Assembly: GCF_003387075.1 (NCBI RefSeq)
Contig: NZ_QUMQ01000001.1
Span: 6,076,001-6,140,000 of the forward strand
Reading direction: 5' to 3'
Origin: Asanoa ferruginea
Lineage (GTDB): Bacteria > Actinomycetota > Actinomycetes > Mycobacteriales > Micromonosporaceae
DNA: 64,000 nt
This document shows positions 27,589 to 36,911 of the stretch, one piece after another. The first letter of the stretch is position 1. Each line of letters opens with the position of its first letter. A program made the position numbers and the translations under genes. The notes beneath the pieces are model-generated. The model searched no databases. It was not told the DNA's origin and saw only the letters and a program-made list of their open reading frames with translations.

Positions 27589-28532
27589 AGCCGGATCACC
27601 GCCTTGACCGGTTGGGTGGCTCCCTGCGCCAGGGCCATGAAGACCCGTTGCGACTCCTCGAGGGCGATCGGGGTCGTCCAGCCGAGGTCCACCTGCGAGG
27701 CGAGCGCGAGGGCGGCGGCGAACTCCTGCGGCGTGTAGGCAAAGGAGCCCACCACCCGCTTCTCGAACCGGACGAGCTGGTTGCCGTCGAAGCCGGGATG
27801 GCTATCGACCAGCCCGATCCAGACGCAGGTTCCGCCGGGCCTGAGTCGATCGACCGCGGCGCCGCGGGTGATCTGCGATCCCACCGCGTCCAGCACGACG
27901 TCATACTCGCCGGCGAGCTCGGTCGCGCACGACGTCGCTCCCAGACGCTCGGCGAGCGCCAGCCGGGTCGGCGAGCGGTCCACGACAGTGAAATCCGTCA
28001 GGCCGCGAGACAACCCCGCGAGCAGGCAGACCAAGCCGATCGTGCCGGCGCCGATGATCGCGACCCGTTCCGTGCCAGCCAGGTCGACCCGGTGCCAGGC
28101 GTGGACGGCGTTGGCAAGCGGTTCCACCATCGCGGCGGTCTCCCACGTCATCTCGGCGGGCAGGTCATGGATCGAGTCCGCCGGGACAACGACGTTCTCG
28201 GCGAACCCGCCGGGCCGTTGAGCCCCGATGAGCTCTCGATACCGGCAGATCTGCGGTAGCCCTTGGCGGCACATGTCGCACGCCGCGCAGCTCGCCAACG
28301 GATTGACCACAACGCGCCGACCGTCCGGGGTGACGCCGGCGAACTCGTGCCCCATGATCAGCGGTGGTTTGCGAAAACCCACGTGCCGGAACCCGTGCAG
28401 CTCGCTGCCGCAGATGCCGGCCGCCCGGACCTCGAGCAGGACGCCGTCGGCGCCCGCCTCCGGCCTCGCGACATCCTGTAGCTCCATCGTTCCGGGACCG
28501 GTGAAGACCAGGGCCCGCATCGGTTGACTCAT
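27585..28532 (-). CDS. Zinc-dependent medium-chain alcohol/sugar dehydrogenase
   Basis: The 315-residue protein starts at ATG 28532, with GGGAG 6 bases upstream. It shows the catalytic zinc ligands in GICGSELHGF and GHEFAG, the four-Cys structural zinc loop CAACDMCRQGLPQIC, and the Rossmann motif AIIGAGTIGLVCLLAG. This is the sorbitol/threonine dehydrogenase group, oxidising polyols or sugars with NAD(P)+. It is encoded between a short-chain dehydrogenase and an amidohydrolase in an overlapping operon. Confidence 0.9.
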   Translation of the reverse strand: MSQPMRALVFTGPGTMELQDVARPEAGADGVLLEVRAAGICGSELHGFRHVGFRKPPLIMGHEFAGVTPDGRRVVVNPLASCAACDMCRQGLPQICRYRELIGAQRPGGFAENVVVPADSIHDLPAEMTWETAAMVEPLANAVHAWHRVDLAGTERVAIIGAGTIGLVCLLAGLSRGLTDFTVVDRSPTRLALAERLGATSCATELAGEYDVVLDAVGSQITRGAAVDRLRPGGTCVWIGLVDSHPGFDGNQLVRFEKRVVGSFAYTPQEFAAALALASQVDLGWTTPIALEESQRVFMALAQGATQPVKAVIRL

Positions 28533-28566
28533 CGGTACTCCCGTTGGTGACGAAGGCGGATACGGG

Positions 28567-29334
28567 CTACATCGACGCGAGTTGCCCGCCGTCCACGACG
28601 ATCTCGCTGCCCGTGATGAAGGACGCGTCGTCGGAGGCGAGAAACGCATACGCCGCGGCGACCTCGTCCGGTTGGCCGGTTCGGTTCAGGGGAACCTTGA
28701 GCCGGGCGTAGTCGGCTGCGAAGTCGCTGTTACCCAGGTTCCCGGCGATCTGTGCGTTCAGCGGCGTCTCTATGTAGCCGGGACAGAGCGCGTTGACCCG
28801 GATTCCGTGCGGGCCCAGTTCCACGGCCATGGTCTTCGTCAGCAGCAGCACGCCGGCCTTCGAGGCGTTGTAATGCGCGTAGTCGGCCTCGCCGCCGACA
28901 CCGTTGGTGGACGACATGTTGACGATCGCTCCGCCGGTGCGCTGCTGCACCAGGATCCGACTCACGGCCTGCGCGACGAGGAACATGCCGCGCAGATTGA
29001 CGGCGAGCATCCGATCCCAATGATCCGGTGTGATCTCCAGGAACGGCTCACGCCAGGCCGTGCCAGCGTTGTTGATCAGCGTGTCGATGCCGCCGAGCGC
29101 CTCCCGCGCGTCCTGGACCAGTCGCCGGACGTCCGGCTCGCTGCTGACGTCCACCGGCGTTCCCGACACCTCGCCGAGAGGTCGCAGCCGGGTCACCGCG
29201 GCCGACACGTCGACTGGGTCGAGGCCGCCGATGTGGACGCGGGCTCCCTCCTCCAGAAAACGTCGAGCGGTCGCCTCGCCGATGCCGCGGCTGCCGCCAC
29301 TGACGAGCACCCGCTTTCCGCGAAGCCCACGCAT
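28567..29334 (-). CDS. Short-chain dehydrogenase/reductase (SDR)
   Basis: This 255-residue classical SDR starts at ATG 29334 and is the first gene of the minus-strand operon that runs to 22984. It has the NAD(P) motif SGGSRGIG (residues 12-19), NNAGTA, the catalytic Ser in NMSST and YNASK with Tyr and Lys. It probably oxidises a sugar or polyol (glucose or galactose 1-dehydrogenase-like). Divergent from the IclR regulator across a 106-bp gap with a palindrome at 29359-29374. Confidence 0.92.
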   Translation of the reverse strand: MRGLRGKRVLVSGGSRGIGEATARRFLEEGARVHIGGLDPVDVSAAVTRLRPLGEVSGTPVDVSSEPDVRRLVQDAREALGGIDTLINNAGTAWREPFLEITPDHWDRMLAVNLRGMFLVAQAVSRILVQQRTGGAIVNMSSTNGVGGEADYAHYNASKAGVLLLTKTMAVELGPHGIRVNALCPGYIETPLNAQIAGNLGNSDFAADYARLKVPLNRTGQPDEVAAAYAFLASDDASFITGSEIVVDGGQLASM

Positions 29335-29358
29335 GGCACCTCCCGCGGCCTGACGTCT

Positions 29359-29374
29359 GTTCGGTATGCTGAAC
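29359..29374. promoter_or_regulatory. Candidate IclR operator between SDR and iclR genes
   Basis: GTTCGGTATGCTGAAC is an imperfect palindrome placed 24 bp before the SDR start and 66 bp before the regulator. It shares length and the ends GTTCG..AT...GAAC with GTTCGAGATTTCGAAC at 34851-34866 upstream of the importer operon, which suggests one regulator for both. Confidence 0.45.
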
Positions 29375-29440
29375 ACGCTTCGTGATTTCGACAGAACTTT
29401 AATGGCGGAAGTCGAGCCGTGTAAAGAAGGCGGGAGTTGA

Positions 29441-30214
29441 ATGGGCAGGACCGTCCCGGCCGCGAATCGGGCCTTCGACATCCTGGAGTTGTTTCTGCAG
29501 GACCCGCTCCTGTCAGCCAGCGATGTCTTCACCCGCCTGGGCCTTCCCCGCACGACCGTGCACGAACTACTCGTCACGCTCGTGGACCGCCGCTACCTGG
29601 TCCAGGTGCCCGGGCAGCCGATGCGCTACCGGCTGGGCGTACGCCTGTTTCAGTTGGGCAGCGTCTTCGCCGAGCACGTCGACCTGGCGCGCGAGGCGCA
29701 CCGGGTAGCCAACGACGTCGCCGGTGCCTGCGACGAAACGGTGCACGTCGCCGTGCTGGAGGGCCGCGACGTGATCTACATCGCTAGGGTCGAGAGCACG
29801 CATCCCGTCCGGATGGTCTCCGCCGTGGGCCGGCGCCTGCCCGCGCACTGCACCGGCGTCGGCAAGATGCTGCTCTCAGATCTCTCACCGGAGACGCTCG
29901 ACGTGTTGTATCCCCCCAACAGCCCGCTCGCGACCATGACCCGCAACAGCAACTCCTCGGCCGCGCGACTCAAGTCGGCGTTGCGGGGGGTGCGGCAGGA
30001 GGGTCTGGCGTTCGACGAGTCCGAGTCCAGTGAGGATGTTCATTGCGTCGCCGCCGGCGTGCGCGACCACACCGGCACGATGGTCGCGGCCATGAGCATC
30101 TCGGTGCCGACGACGCGGTGGAACGCCGAGGCCCGCACCAACCTCACGCGACTCGTCCGCGACGGCGCCGGCCGGCTGTCCGAGAGTCTCGGCTACCGCC
30201 TGCCGGCCCCGTAG
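29441..30214 (+). CDS. IclR family transcriptional regulator
   Basis: The 257-residue protein starts at ATG 29441, with GGGAG 5 bases upstream. The N-terminal winged helix (ANRAFDILELFLQ, then SASDVFTRLGLPRTTVHELL) binds DNA. The C-terminal IclR effector domain (VSAVGRRLPAHCTGVGKMLL, then FDESESSEDVHCVAAGVRD) binds a small ligand. It is divergent from the seven-gene catabolic operon at 29334-22984 and stands between it and the importer operon, so it most likely regulates both in response to a sugar. Confidence 0.93.
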   Translation: MGRTVPAANRAFDILELFLQDPLLSASDVFTRLGLPRTTVHELLVTLVDRRYLVQVPGQPMRYRLGVRLFQLGSVFAEHVDLAREAHRVANDVAGACDETVHVAVLEGRDVIYIARVESTHPVRMVSAVGRRLPAHCTGVGKMLLSDLSPETLDVLYPPNSPLATMTRNSNSSAARLKSALRGVRQEGLAFDESESSEDVHCVAAGVRDHTGTMVAAMSISVPTTRWNAEARTNLTRLVRDGAGRLSESLGYRLPAP

Positions 30215-30226
30215 CGCGGTCCGGAG

Positions 30227-31522
30227 TCATGCCCGCAGGGACTCCGGGAGCAGGTCGCCGTGCGCCTTTGTCATCGCGTCGCACAGCGCCCAGATGTCGT
30301 CGACCCGCAGGGTCGCCGACGCGTTCGGGTCCATCATCACCGCCTGGCGGACCATCCTCGGGTCACCCTCCAGGGCGGCTCGGACGGTCAGCTCACCGAC
30401 CGCGAGAAAGGCCTGGTTGAGCGCGGCGCACTGCGGCGGAAGAACGCCGACGCGGTGCGGGTGGATACCGAGGCTGTCGACAGTGCACGGCACCTCGACG
30501 GCGGCACCGCGAGGCAGGTTGCCGATCAGGTCGCGGTTGGGCACGTTGGCGTGGATGATGCGCGTCGACCCGGTGACCATCGAGTGGATGACCTGCGGGG
30601 CATACTCCGTGGCGCTGTGTTCAAGTGGCACGACTTCGCCCGCGGCGAGTGTCGCCCGCATCTGCTCGTACTCCGCGACGTTCTCCTCGCTGATGCCGAT
30701 GTAGGCGTCGACGGGTATGCGCAGGCGCGCGATCTCCCGCTCGTCGTGCAGATACCACGGGACGTACTCCGAGGAGTGCTCGCTCGTCTCGGTGGGGTAG
30801 TAGCCCAGGCGGCGATACATGTCCACCCGCACGCGCCGGCGCAACTCGGGATCCGCCTCGATACGCTCGTCGAGTCGCCGGTACAGGTTCTCGCCCCGAT
30901 GCTCCCAGCGCAGCAGCCACGCCTGGTGATTGACCCCCGCCGCCCGATAGTCCGTCTCTTCCAGCGGGACACCGACGAGATCACACAGCCCCGCAACCGT
31001 CCAGTACACGCTGTGGCACAGCCCGACCGCCTTCAGCGCGGGCGCCACCTCGGAGAGCCACCAGACGTTCATGGCCATGGGGTTGGTGTAGTTGAGCAGC
31101 CAGGCGTCCGGGCACACCGCCAGCATGTCCTCCGCGATGCCGCGCAGGACGGGGAACGTGCGCAGGGCCCGGAAGACGCCTCCCACGCCTAGCGTGTCGG
31201 CGATCGTCTGGCGGACCCCGAACGATGCCGGTATCTCGAAGTCGGTCCGGGTGGCGGCGATGCCACCGACCTGGATCATGTTGATGACGAACTGCGCCCC
31301 TTCGAGTGCCGTCCGTCGGTCGAGGGTCGCGGTGATCGAGGGATGGACACCGAGTTGCTCCGCGGCCTGCCGGGCGATGCCCGCCGCGGTCTCGAGGCGG
31401 GCGGCATCGATGTCGTGCAGCGCGATGCGGACGTCGGCCAGCTCCGGGAAGCTGAGTATGTCGGCGAGCAACTGGCGCGTGAAGACCACGCTTCCGGCGC
31501 CGACAAAGGCAATGGTCGTCAT
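30227..31522 (-). CDS. Glycoside hydrolase family 4 enzyme (second copy, alpha-galactosidase-like)
   Basis: The 431-residue protein starts at ATG 31522, 47 bp after the permease stop. It has TIAFVGAGSVVFTRQLLADIL at the NAD+ site, LNYTNPMAMNVWWLS, the metal ligands in GLCHSVYWT and AAGVNHQAWLL, and YYPTETSEHSSEY, a pattern of MelA-type alpha-galactosidases. It shares the GH4 layout with 25169-26488 but clearly differs in sequence, so the two likely split different linkages. As last gene of the importer operon it should cleave the imported oligosaccharide. Confidence 0.92.
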   Translation of the reverse strand: MTTIAFVGAGSVVFTRQLLADILSFPELADVRIALHDIDAARLETAAGIARQAAEQLGVHPSITATLDRRTALEGAQFVINMIQVGGIAATRTDFEIPASFGVRQTIADTLGVGGVFRALRTFPVLRGIAEDMLAVCPDAWLLNYTNPMAMNVWWLSEVAPALKAVGLCHSVYWTVAGLCDLVGVPLEETDYRAAGVNHQAWLLRWEHRGENLYRRLDERIEADPELRRRVRVDMYRRLGYYPTETSEHSSEYVPWYLHDEREIARLRIPVDAYIGISEENVAEYEQMRATLAAGEVVPLEHSATEYAPQVIHSMVTGSTRIIHANVPNRDLIGNLPRGAAVEVPCTVDSLGIHPHRVGVLPPQCAALNQAFLAVGELTVRAALEGDPRMVRQAVMMDPNASATLRVDDIWALCDAMTKAHGDLLPESLRA

Positions 31523-31569
31523 GTGGTTTCGTCCTGTCTACTTCGGAATCCGATTGTCGCCCGCGGCCT

Positions 31570-32415
31570 TCAGCCCTTCACCGCGCTGGACGTCAGTGAC
31601 TGGATGAACGTCCGCTGCGTGGCCAGGAACGCGACCAGCACCGGAACAACAGCGATGAGGTTGCCGGCCATCACGGCCGACCACTGCGTCCGGTGTTGTC
31701 CCTGGAACGTCGCGAGGCCGAGTTGCAGCGTGTAGTTGTGGTCGTTGTTGATGGCGATCAGCGGCCACGCGAGGTCATTCCAGGTGGTCAGGAAGGTCAG
31801 GACCGCCACGGTGCCCAACGCCGGTCTCGCCAGGGGCACGACGACGAGCCATAGGGCCTTCAGACGGGAGCAGCCGTCGATCCAGGCAGCTTCCTCGATC
31901 TCCCGCGGAAGGGATAGGAAGAACTGCCGGAACAGGAACACCGCGAAGGGAGTGACCAGCGAGGGTACGATGAGCGCCCCGAGGGTATCGATCAGCCCCA
32001 ACTTCTTCATGATGAGGAACGTCGGGATCATCGTTATCTGGAACGGGATGACCAAGGTACCGAGCATCAGCGTCAGCATCGTCTTCGATCCGCCGAACCG
32101 CAGCCGCGCGAAGGCGTAACCGGCGAGCACGCCGAAGACCAGGTTCCCGACCACGACGACGAGCGCCACGATGCTGGAGTTGAGGAACCAACGCGGAAAG
32201 AGCGCGTTGTTCAGCACGTACCGATAGCCGTCGAGGTGCAGCGAGTCGGGGATGATCGTCGGTGGGAACTTGTTGATCTGCGCGTTGGTCATGAACGAGC
32301 TCATGACCAGCCATGCCAGCGGCAGAGCGAACAGCAGCGCGACAGGGACGAGCACCAGATGCCACGGGCTGAACGGAAGCCATCTGCGACGCCGGGCGCC
32401 TTGCACCGTGGTCAC
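31570..32415 (-). CDS. CUT1-type sugar ABC transporter permease (MalG/UgpE type)
   Basis: This 281-residue, six-segment membrane protein starts at GTG 32415 overlapping the preceding stop (GTGA). The coupling motif EAAWIDGCSRLKALWLVVVPLARPAL is the EAA loop of binding-protein-dependent permeases. It pairs with the permease at 32412-33359 and the binding protein at 33368-34702. No ATPase gene lies in this operon, so a shared MsiK-type ATPase encoded elsewhere is the usual solution in actinomycetes. Confidence 0.93.
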   Translation of the reverse strand: MTTVQGARRRRWLPFSPWHLVLVPVALLFALPLAWLVMSSFMTNAQINKFPPTIIPDSLHLDGYRYVLNNALFPRWFLNSSIVALVVVVGNLVFGVLAGYAFARLRFGGSKTMLTLMLGTLVIPFQITMIPTFLIMKKLGLIDTLGALIVPSLVTPFAVFLFRQFFLSLPREIEEAAWIDGCSRLKALWLVVVPLARPALGTVAVLTFLTTWNDLAWPLIAINNDHNYTLQLGLATFQGQHRTQWSAVMAGNLIAVVPVLVAFLATQRTFIQSLTSSAVKG

Positions 32416-33359
32416 GGTCGCCTCACCACCTCGTGATCGCGGCGTCGCGCGAAGCGAACACCGATGCTGAGCAGCAGCAGGCCGAAGGCCAGCACGTAGG
32501 CGGCCGCTGCGGCGTAGCCGGCGTTGAAGAATTCGAAAGCCTGCTGCCAGACGTAGAAGACCACGACGGTGGTCGACTCCAAGGGACCGCCCCGGGTCGT
32601 GACAAACACCAGGTCGAAGACCTGCAAGGCCTGCAGGGTCTCCCAGACCACGAGGAACACCGTGATCGGTCGCAGCGCGGGCCATACGACGTATCGGAAC
32701 GTCGCCCACCTGCCCGCTCCGTCCAGGGCCGCCGCCTCGACCAGTTCGCTCTGGATGTCCTGCAACCCCGCGAGGTAGACCACGACGCAGAAGCCGACGC
32801 CGCTCCAGAGCCCGATGAGCACGAGCAGATACAGGGCCTGGTTCTTGTCGGCGAAGAAGCCCTGGGGTGGAATGTCGAACCAGTTCAGGACGGCGTTGGC
32901 CAGGCCGAAGTGCGAGTCGAAGATGAAGGAGAAAAGTACGCCCTGCGCGGTCGCCGAGATGACGAATGGCACGAAGACCAGTGTTCGATAGACGCCGATG
33001 AGCCGGATCTTGCGGTTGAGCAACAGAGCCAACCCGAGCCCGCCCACGATCGACAGTGGAACGAACAGGGCGGTGTAGATCAACGTGTGGCCGACCGCGG
33101 CGCGGAACGCGGGATCATGACTGAGGAGATCGTAGTTCTGCAGTCCCACCCACTCGGCCGGCGTGATCAGGTCGGACCTCTGCAACGACAGGATCAGCGA
33201 CCATGCCATCGGCAGTATGCCGAGGCCGAGGATGACGACGCAGGCCGGGAGGATATAGGCCCAGGCGGTCCCCGCCTCGCCGAAGCTTCGCCTGGCGTGC
33301 GGTCGCCGCCGGCTCGGCGCCTCCCGGTCGACGACCGCCGCCCGAAGCTTGATGCCCAC
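32412..33359 (-). CDS. CUT1-type sugar ABC transporter permease (MalF/UgpA type)
   Basis: The 315-residue permease begins at ATG 33359, 8 bp after the binding-protein stop. It has a basic N-terminus, six hydrophobic segments and the EAA loop VEAAALDGAGRWATFRYVVWPALRP. It is the first half of the heteromeric channel for import of an oligosaccharide. Confidence 0.93.
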   Translation of the reverse strand: MGIKLRAAVVDREAPSRRRPHARRSFGEAGTAWAYILPACVVILGLGILPMAWSLILSLQRSDLITPAEWVGLQNYDLLSHDPAFRAAVGHTLIYTALFVPLSIVGGLGLALLLNRKIRLIGVYRTLVFVPFVISATAQGVLFSFIFDSHFGLANAVLNWFDIPPQGFFADKNQALYLLVLIGLWSGVGFCVVVYLAGLQDIQSELVEAAALDGAGRWATFRYVVWPALRPITVFLVVWETLQALQVFDLVFVTTRGGPLESTTVVVFYVWQQAFEFFNAGYAAAAAYVLAFGLLLLSIGVRFARRRDHEVVRRP

Positions 33360-33367
33360 CCGAGTTC

Positions 33368-34702
33368 CTAACCGGCGGCAAGGGCAGCGTTGGCGGCCTG
33401 CACGGCCGTTTTGAGCGCTTCCTCGGGTGTCCCCTGGTTGAGGACCATCTTGGTGATGGCCTGGCCCAGGGGCTGCGAGATGCGTGGATAGTTGCGGATC
33501 GTCGGGCGGGTCCGCGCATAGCCGAGCGCGTTCGAGAAGACGTCAAGGCCGGCGGTGGACTGCAGGTGCTGCTTCCACTCGGCGGACTCGGAGGTGCTCT
33601 TGCGCAGCGGCAGGCTGCCGGCCTGGGTGGCCCATTGAATGTCCTGATCGGCGGCCGTGACGAACTGCAGGAACTCGACGGCGGCCTTGACCTTCGCCGA
33701 TCCGTTGTCGAAAACCGTCCAGGTGTCCGGGCCGGCGATGGTGACCCGCTGTCCGTTGTAGCTCGGAAGCGGAACCACGCCATAGTCGACCTTCGCTTCG
33801 ATGATGGCGGGTAGCTGCCATGGCCCGGTCGCGATCATGCCCATCTTGTTGCTGTTGAAGATCTGGTACATCGTCTCGCTGCCCGGCTTGGTATCCGGGT
33901 AGGCCGACTTGTCCGCACCCAGTTGCTGGATCGTCCGCAGGGCCTTCAGACCCGCGTCGTTGTCGAACCCGACCTTGCGCCCGGAGTCGTCCACGATGGC
34001 ACCACCCAGGTCCCAGATCATCGGGTAGATACGCCAGACGCAGTCTTCCCCGCCGTCGGCGGGCCATCCCGTGCCGAAGATCCCCTTCCCGGGATTGGTC
34101 AGCCGCTTTGCCGTGGCGACGAACTCGTCCCAGGTCCAGGCCTCGGTCGGCTCCGGCACCCCGGCATCCTTGAAGACCTTCTTGTTGTACGCGACGCACA
34201 GGTTGTCGATCAGGGCCGGGAAGCCGTGCACCTTCCCGTCGACGGTCACCGCGTCGCGAGCAGCGGGGAAGAAGTCGTCCCACTTCGCCTCGGGTGGGGT
34301 GATGAACGACTGCAGGTTCGCGACCTTGGGGCTGCGGGCGACACTCGCGATGTCCGGCCCGAAGATGTAGGCGATGTCCGGGTAGGTGCCGCCGGAGAGC
34401 GCGGTGGTGATCTTCTGCAGCATGGCGTCGGCCAGCACGCCGCCAGTGCTCGCGTCGACCTTGATCTTCGGGTTCTTGCTCTGGAAGCTGGCCACGATCT
34501 TGTCGATAGCTTCCTTACCCGTGTCGTTCTGCCCGTGCCACATGGTGATGGTGACGGTGCCGTCGGCCGCCACGCTGTTGTCGTCATCCGAGCCACATGC
34601 GCTCAGGATCGGTGCTATCCCGGCCAGCGCGGCCAGGCTAAGTCCACCTCGTAGAAAGTCTCGCCGAGTGGGCACGCTGCCGGAGGGCTGTCGTACGGTC
34701 AC
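33368..34702 (-). CDS. Extracellular sugar-binding lipoprotein of ABC importer
   Basis: The 444-residue protein carries a signal with twin arginines (TRRDFLRGG, Arg13-Arg14) and a lipobox LSAC with Cys36, suggesting Tat export and lipid anchoring. The mature part is a family 1 solute-binding protein (ITMWHGQNDTGKEAIDKIVASF, then WTWDEFVATAKRLTN). It binds an oligosaccharide for the two permeases downstream. The 252-bp region upstream of it holds the palindrome at 34851-34866. Confidence 0.93.
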   Translation of the reverse strand: MTVRQPSGSVPTRRDFLRGGLSLAALAGIAPILSACGSDDDNSVAADGTVTITMWHGQNDTGKEAIDKIVASFQSKNPKIKVDASTGGVLADAMLQKITTALSGGTYPDIAYIFGPDIASVARSPKVANLQSFITPPEAKWDDFFPAARDAVTVDGKVHGFPALIDNLCVAYNKKVFKDAGVPEPTEAWTWDEFVATAKRLTNPGKGIFGTGWPADGGEDCVWRIYPMIWDLGGAIVDDSGRKVGFDNDAGLKALRTIQQLGADKSAYPDTKPGSETMYQIFNSNKMGMIATGPWQLPAIIEAKVDYGVVPLPSYNGQRVTIAGPDTWTVFDNGSAKVKAAVEFLQFVTAADQDIQWATQAGSLPLRKSTSESAEWKQHLQSTAGLDVFSNALGYARTRPTIRNYPRISQPLGQAITKMVLNQGTPEEALKTAVQAANAALAAG

Positions 34703-34850
34703 TGAAGGTCTCCCCCTTCTGGTGCTGCGGCGTGATGGCTGGTGCGAGCAGAAACTGTTCGTTCCGCTTCCAACCCTTGCGCAGCGGTTCGGGTGCGAGC
34801 GTTCACTGGGTTGCGGTGGTGGCTACGGCAGGTTGGGCCGCGCCCTATGT

Positions 34851-34866
34851 GTTCGAGATTTCGAAC
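34851..34866. promoter_or_regulatory. Candidate operator upstream of the importer operon
   Basis: GTTCGAGATTTCGAAC is a perfect 6-4-6 palindrome 148 bp before the binding-protein start, in the gap after the SIS gene. It resembles the palindrome at the iclR promoter (11 of 16 bases), so IclR control is proposed. Confidence 0.45.
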
Positions 34867-34954
34867 GCTGTCCGATAAAGCGCACGGAATCTATCCAGCT
34901 GATTTCGGGGTGTCAATGACTTGCCCAAACGCCCGCGCATCCGCCGTCGCATGG

Positions 34955-35851
34955 CTACAGCACCGTGAGCGCGTCGCCGGAGAGCACGACCGAACGGGTC
35001 AAGTTACGCGGGGTGTCAGGGTTGAGGCCGCGCGCTTCGGCGAGCTCGACCGCGACGCGCTGTGCTACGACCAGCGAGGCCAGCGGATCGAGCGGCAGGT
35101 CGACCACCGTCGCACCGACCGCGTGCACCTCGCGTGCCAGGGCGGCGTCGAGTGGACCGAACGACCACACGACGCTACCGGGGCCCGACACGCTGATGGG
35201 TCCGTGCCGGTATTCGAGGGCGGGGTAGGCCTCCGTCCAGGCCTGTGCGGCCTCCCTCAGCTTCAGCCCAGCCTCCTGGGCGAGGCCGACCGTCCAGCCG
35301 CGGCCGAGGAACGTCCACTGTGAAACGGCGCTGGGGTCGACCGGCAGTCGCGTGTTGAGCGCCTGCTCGGCATCGGTCGCGGCACGCTCGTCGCCGTCGC
35401 CGGCATGGGCCCGGAGCAGGGTGAGGGCAGTGGTGGCGAAGCGTGTCTGGACCACCGAACGCTCATCGGCGAAAGGCAGCGCGATCACGCCGTCCGCGAC
35501 CGCCGCTACCGGACCGTCCGGGACCGCTGTGATGAGGACAGAGCGCGCGCCGTGGCCGCGGCTCAAGACGTTCGTGACCTCTGATGTCGTGCCGGAGCGG
35601 GAGATCGCCACGATGACGTCGTAACGGCGTCCGTGCGGCATCTCGGACGCCGCGAACGCGTCGGTCCGGCCGTGGCCGGCACTCTCCCGCAGACTCGCCG
35701 CCGCTTGGGCCATGTACAGCGACGTGCCGCAGCCGACGATGCACACGTCCTGGCCAGGTGCTGGCAGTAGGTCGGCGACCTCGTGCAAGACCCGCTGGGC
35801 GCGGCGCCAGAGTTCGGGCTGGGTTGCGATCTCATCTGCCGTGGTGCTCAT
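34955..35851 (-). CDS. SIS-domain sugar isomerase/deaminase (AgaS/GlmS-like)
   Basis: This 298-residue protein starts at ATG 35851. It has two SIS domains: the first with VGCGTSLYMAQAAASL and AISRSGTTSEV (phosphosugar-binding Ser/Thr loops), the second from about residue 165 with EYRHGPISV. The layout is that of the isomerase half of glucosamine-6-phosphate synthase without glutaminase, used by catabolic amino-sugar isomerases/deaminases. It should act on a hexosamine phosphate in the cytoplasm. It lies under repeated GCAAAC elements, probably controlled by the DeoR regulator upstream. Confidence 0.88.
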   Translation of the reverse strand: MSTTADEIATQPELWRRAQRVLHEVADLLPAPGQDVCIVGCGTSLYMAQAAASLRESAGHGRTDAFAASEMPHGRRYDVIVAISRSGTTSEVTNVLSRGHGARSVLITAVPDGPVAAVADGVIALPFADERSVVQTRFATTALTLLRAHAGDGDERAATDAEQALNTRLPVDPSAVSQWTFLGRGWTVGLAQEAGLKLREAAQAWTEAYPALEYRHGPISVSGPGSVVWSFGPLDAALAREVHAVGATVVDLPLDPLASLVVAQRVAVELAEARGLNPDTPRNLTRSVVLSGDALTVL

Positions 35852-35919
35852 CGCAAGATACTCGGACGGCGCTTCGTGCGCTGTCAAGCATTTCTTCTAG
35901 GCATTCACGCAGATCCGAG

Positions 35920-36059
35920 CAAACTCGCGCAGAACTTGTGCAAACATGAGCGTGTTGCGATGCTCATGCGGGTGGCCGAGTTCGCCAGCCGGTGCCCACG
36001 ACACCGGACCCGAGACAGTGGACACGTCGCGAACCGGCCAGCGGGTCGATGCGCGTTTG
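35920..36059. promoter_or_regulatory. Repeated CAAAC elements upstream of the SIS gene (candidate DeoR sites)
   Basis: The 243-bp gap before the SIS gene holds CAAACTCGCGC (35920-35930), CAAACATGAGCG (35941-35952) and, inverted, GCGCGTTTG (36051-36059). The last equals the arms of the inverted repeat at 36912-36949 in front of the DeoR gene. Confidence 0.45.
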
Positions 36060-36094
36060 GACACCCGGGCGGCGCGTTGATCAGGAGTTCATGA

Positions 36095-36886
36095 TCAACG
36101 CGAATCGGGGGTGCCAACCGTGACGGTGACTCCGGCAGCGGAGATGGCGGCCAGCGCGGCCGGGTCGGCGCTGGCGTCGGTGACGAACTCATCGATGTCT
36201 TGCAGCGCACAGATGCGGGCGAGGTGGACGCGGCCGACCTTGGAGCCGTCTGCGACGACGATGACGCGCTGCGCCTGGCGGATCATCGTGGCGTTCGTGT
36301 TCGCCTCGATGTCGTCGTGCGTCGTCAGGCCGGCACGTGCGGAGATCCCGTCCACCCCCACGATCGCCACCTCGATGTTGAGCCCGCCGAGGGTGCGGTC
36401 GGCGATCGGACCGACCAGTTCGTAGGACTGCGTCCGTGAGACGCCACCGGTCATGACGAGCTTCAGCCGGGGACGTAGCGCCAGTTCGGCCGCGATGTTG
36501 AGCGCGTTGGTGACGACCGCCAGATCGAACCGGTCGGCGAGCAGGCGCGCCACCGCGTGAGTGGTGGTGCCGCCGGTCAGTCCCACCGTGAGCGGCCCGT
36601 GCGGCAGCCGGGAGACCGCCGTGCGCGCGATCGCCAGCTTCTCCTCCCGGTGCTGACCGACGCGGTAGCGGACCGGCAGCTCGTAGCTGACCTCGGCCGC
36701 GATGGCACCGCCGTGCGTACGGTTCAGCAGCTTCTGGTCCTCCAGCGTCTGGAGGTCACGGCGGATGGTCGCGACCGAAACGGCGAACTCCTTCGCCAGC
36801 GCCCGAGCATCGACCGAGCCGTCGCTCGAGATGCGGTCCAGGATCGTCGACACCCGGTCGGCGCGACGCAACGTGCTACGAGCCAT
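36095..36886 (-). CDS. DeoR family transcriptional regulator
   Basis: The 263-residue protein starts at ATG 36886, with GGGAG 6 bases upstream. The N-terminal DeoR helix-turn-helix reads RVSTILDRISSDGSVDARALA and VSVATIRRDLQTLEDQKLL. The C-terminal sensor domain (LTGGTTTHAVARLL, VVTNALNIAAEL, MTGGVSRTQSYELVG) binds sugar phosphates. It is divergent from the secreted glycan genes and upstream of the SIS gene, both of which carry matching repeats, so it is the likely repressor of both. Confidence 0.93.
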   Translation of the reverse strand: MARSTLRRADRVSTILDRISSDGSVDARALAKEFAVSVATIRRDLQTLEDQKLLNRTHGGAIAAEVSYELPVRYRVGQHREEKLAIARTAVSRLPHGPLTVGLTGGTTTHAVARLLADRFDLAVVTNALNIAAELALRPRLKLVMTGGVSRTQSYELVGPIADRTLGGLNIEVAIVGVDGISARAGLTTHDDIEANTNATMIRQAQRVIVVADGSKVGRVHLARICALQDIDEFVTDASADPAALAAISAAGVTVTVGTPDSR

Positions 36887-36911
36887 GCGAGCTCCCTGCC
36901 AGTCATGAACA

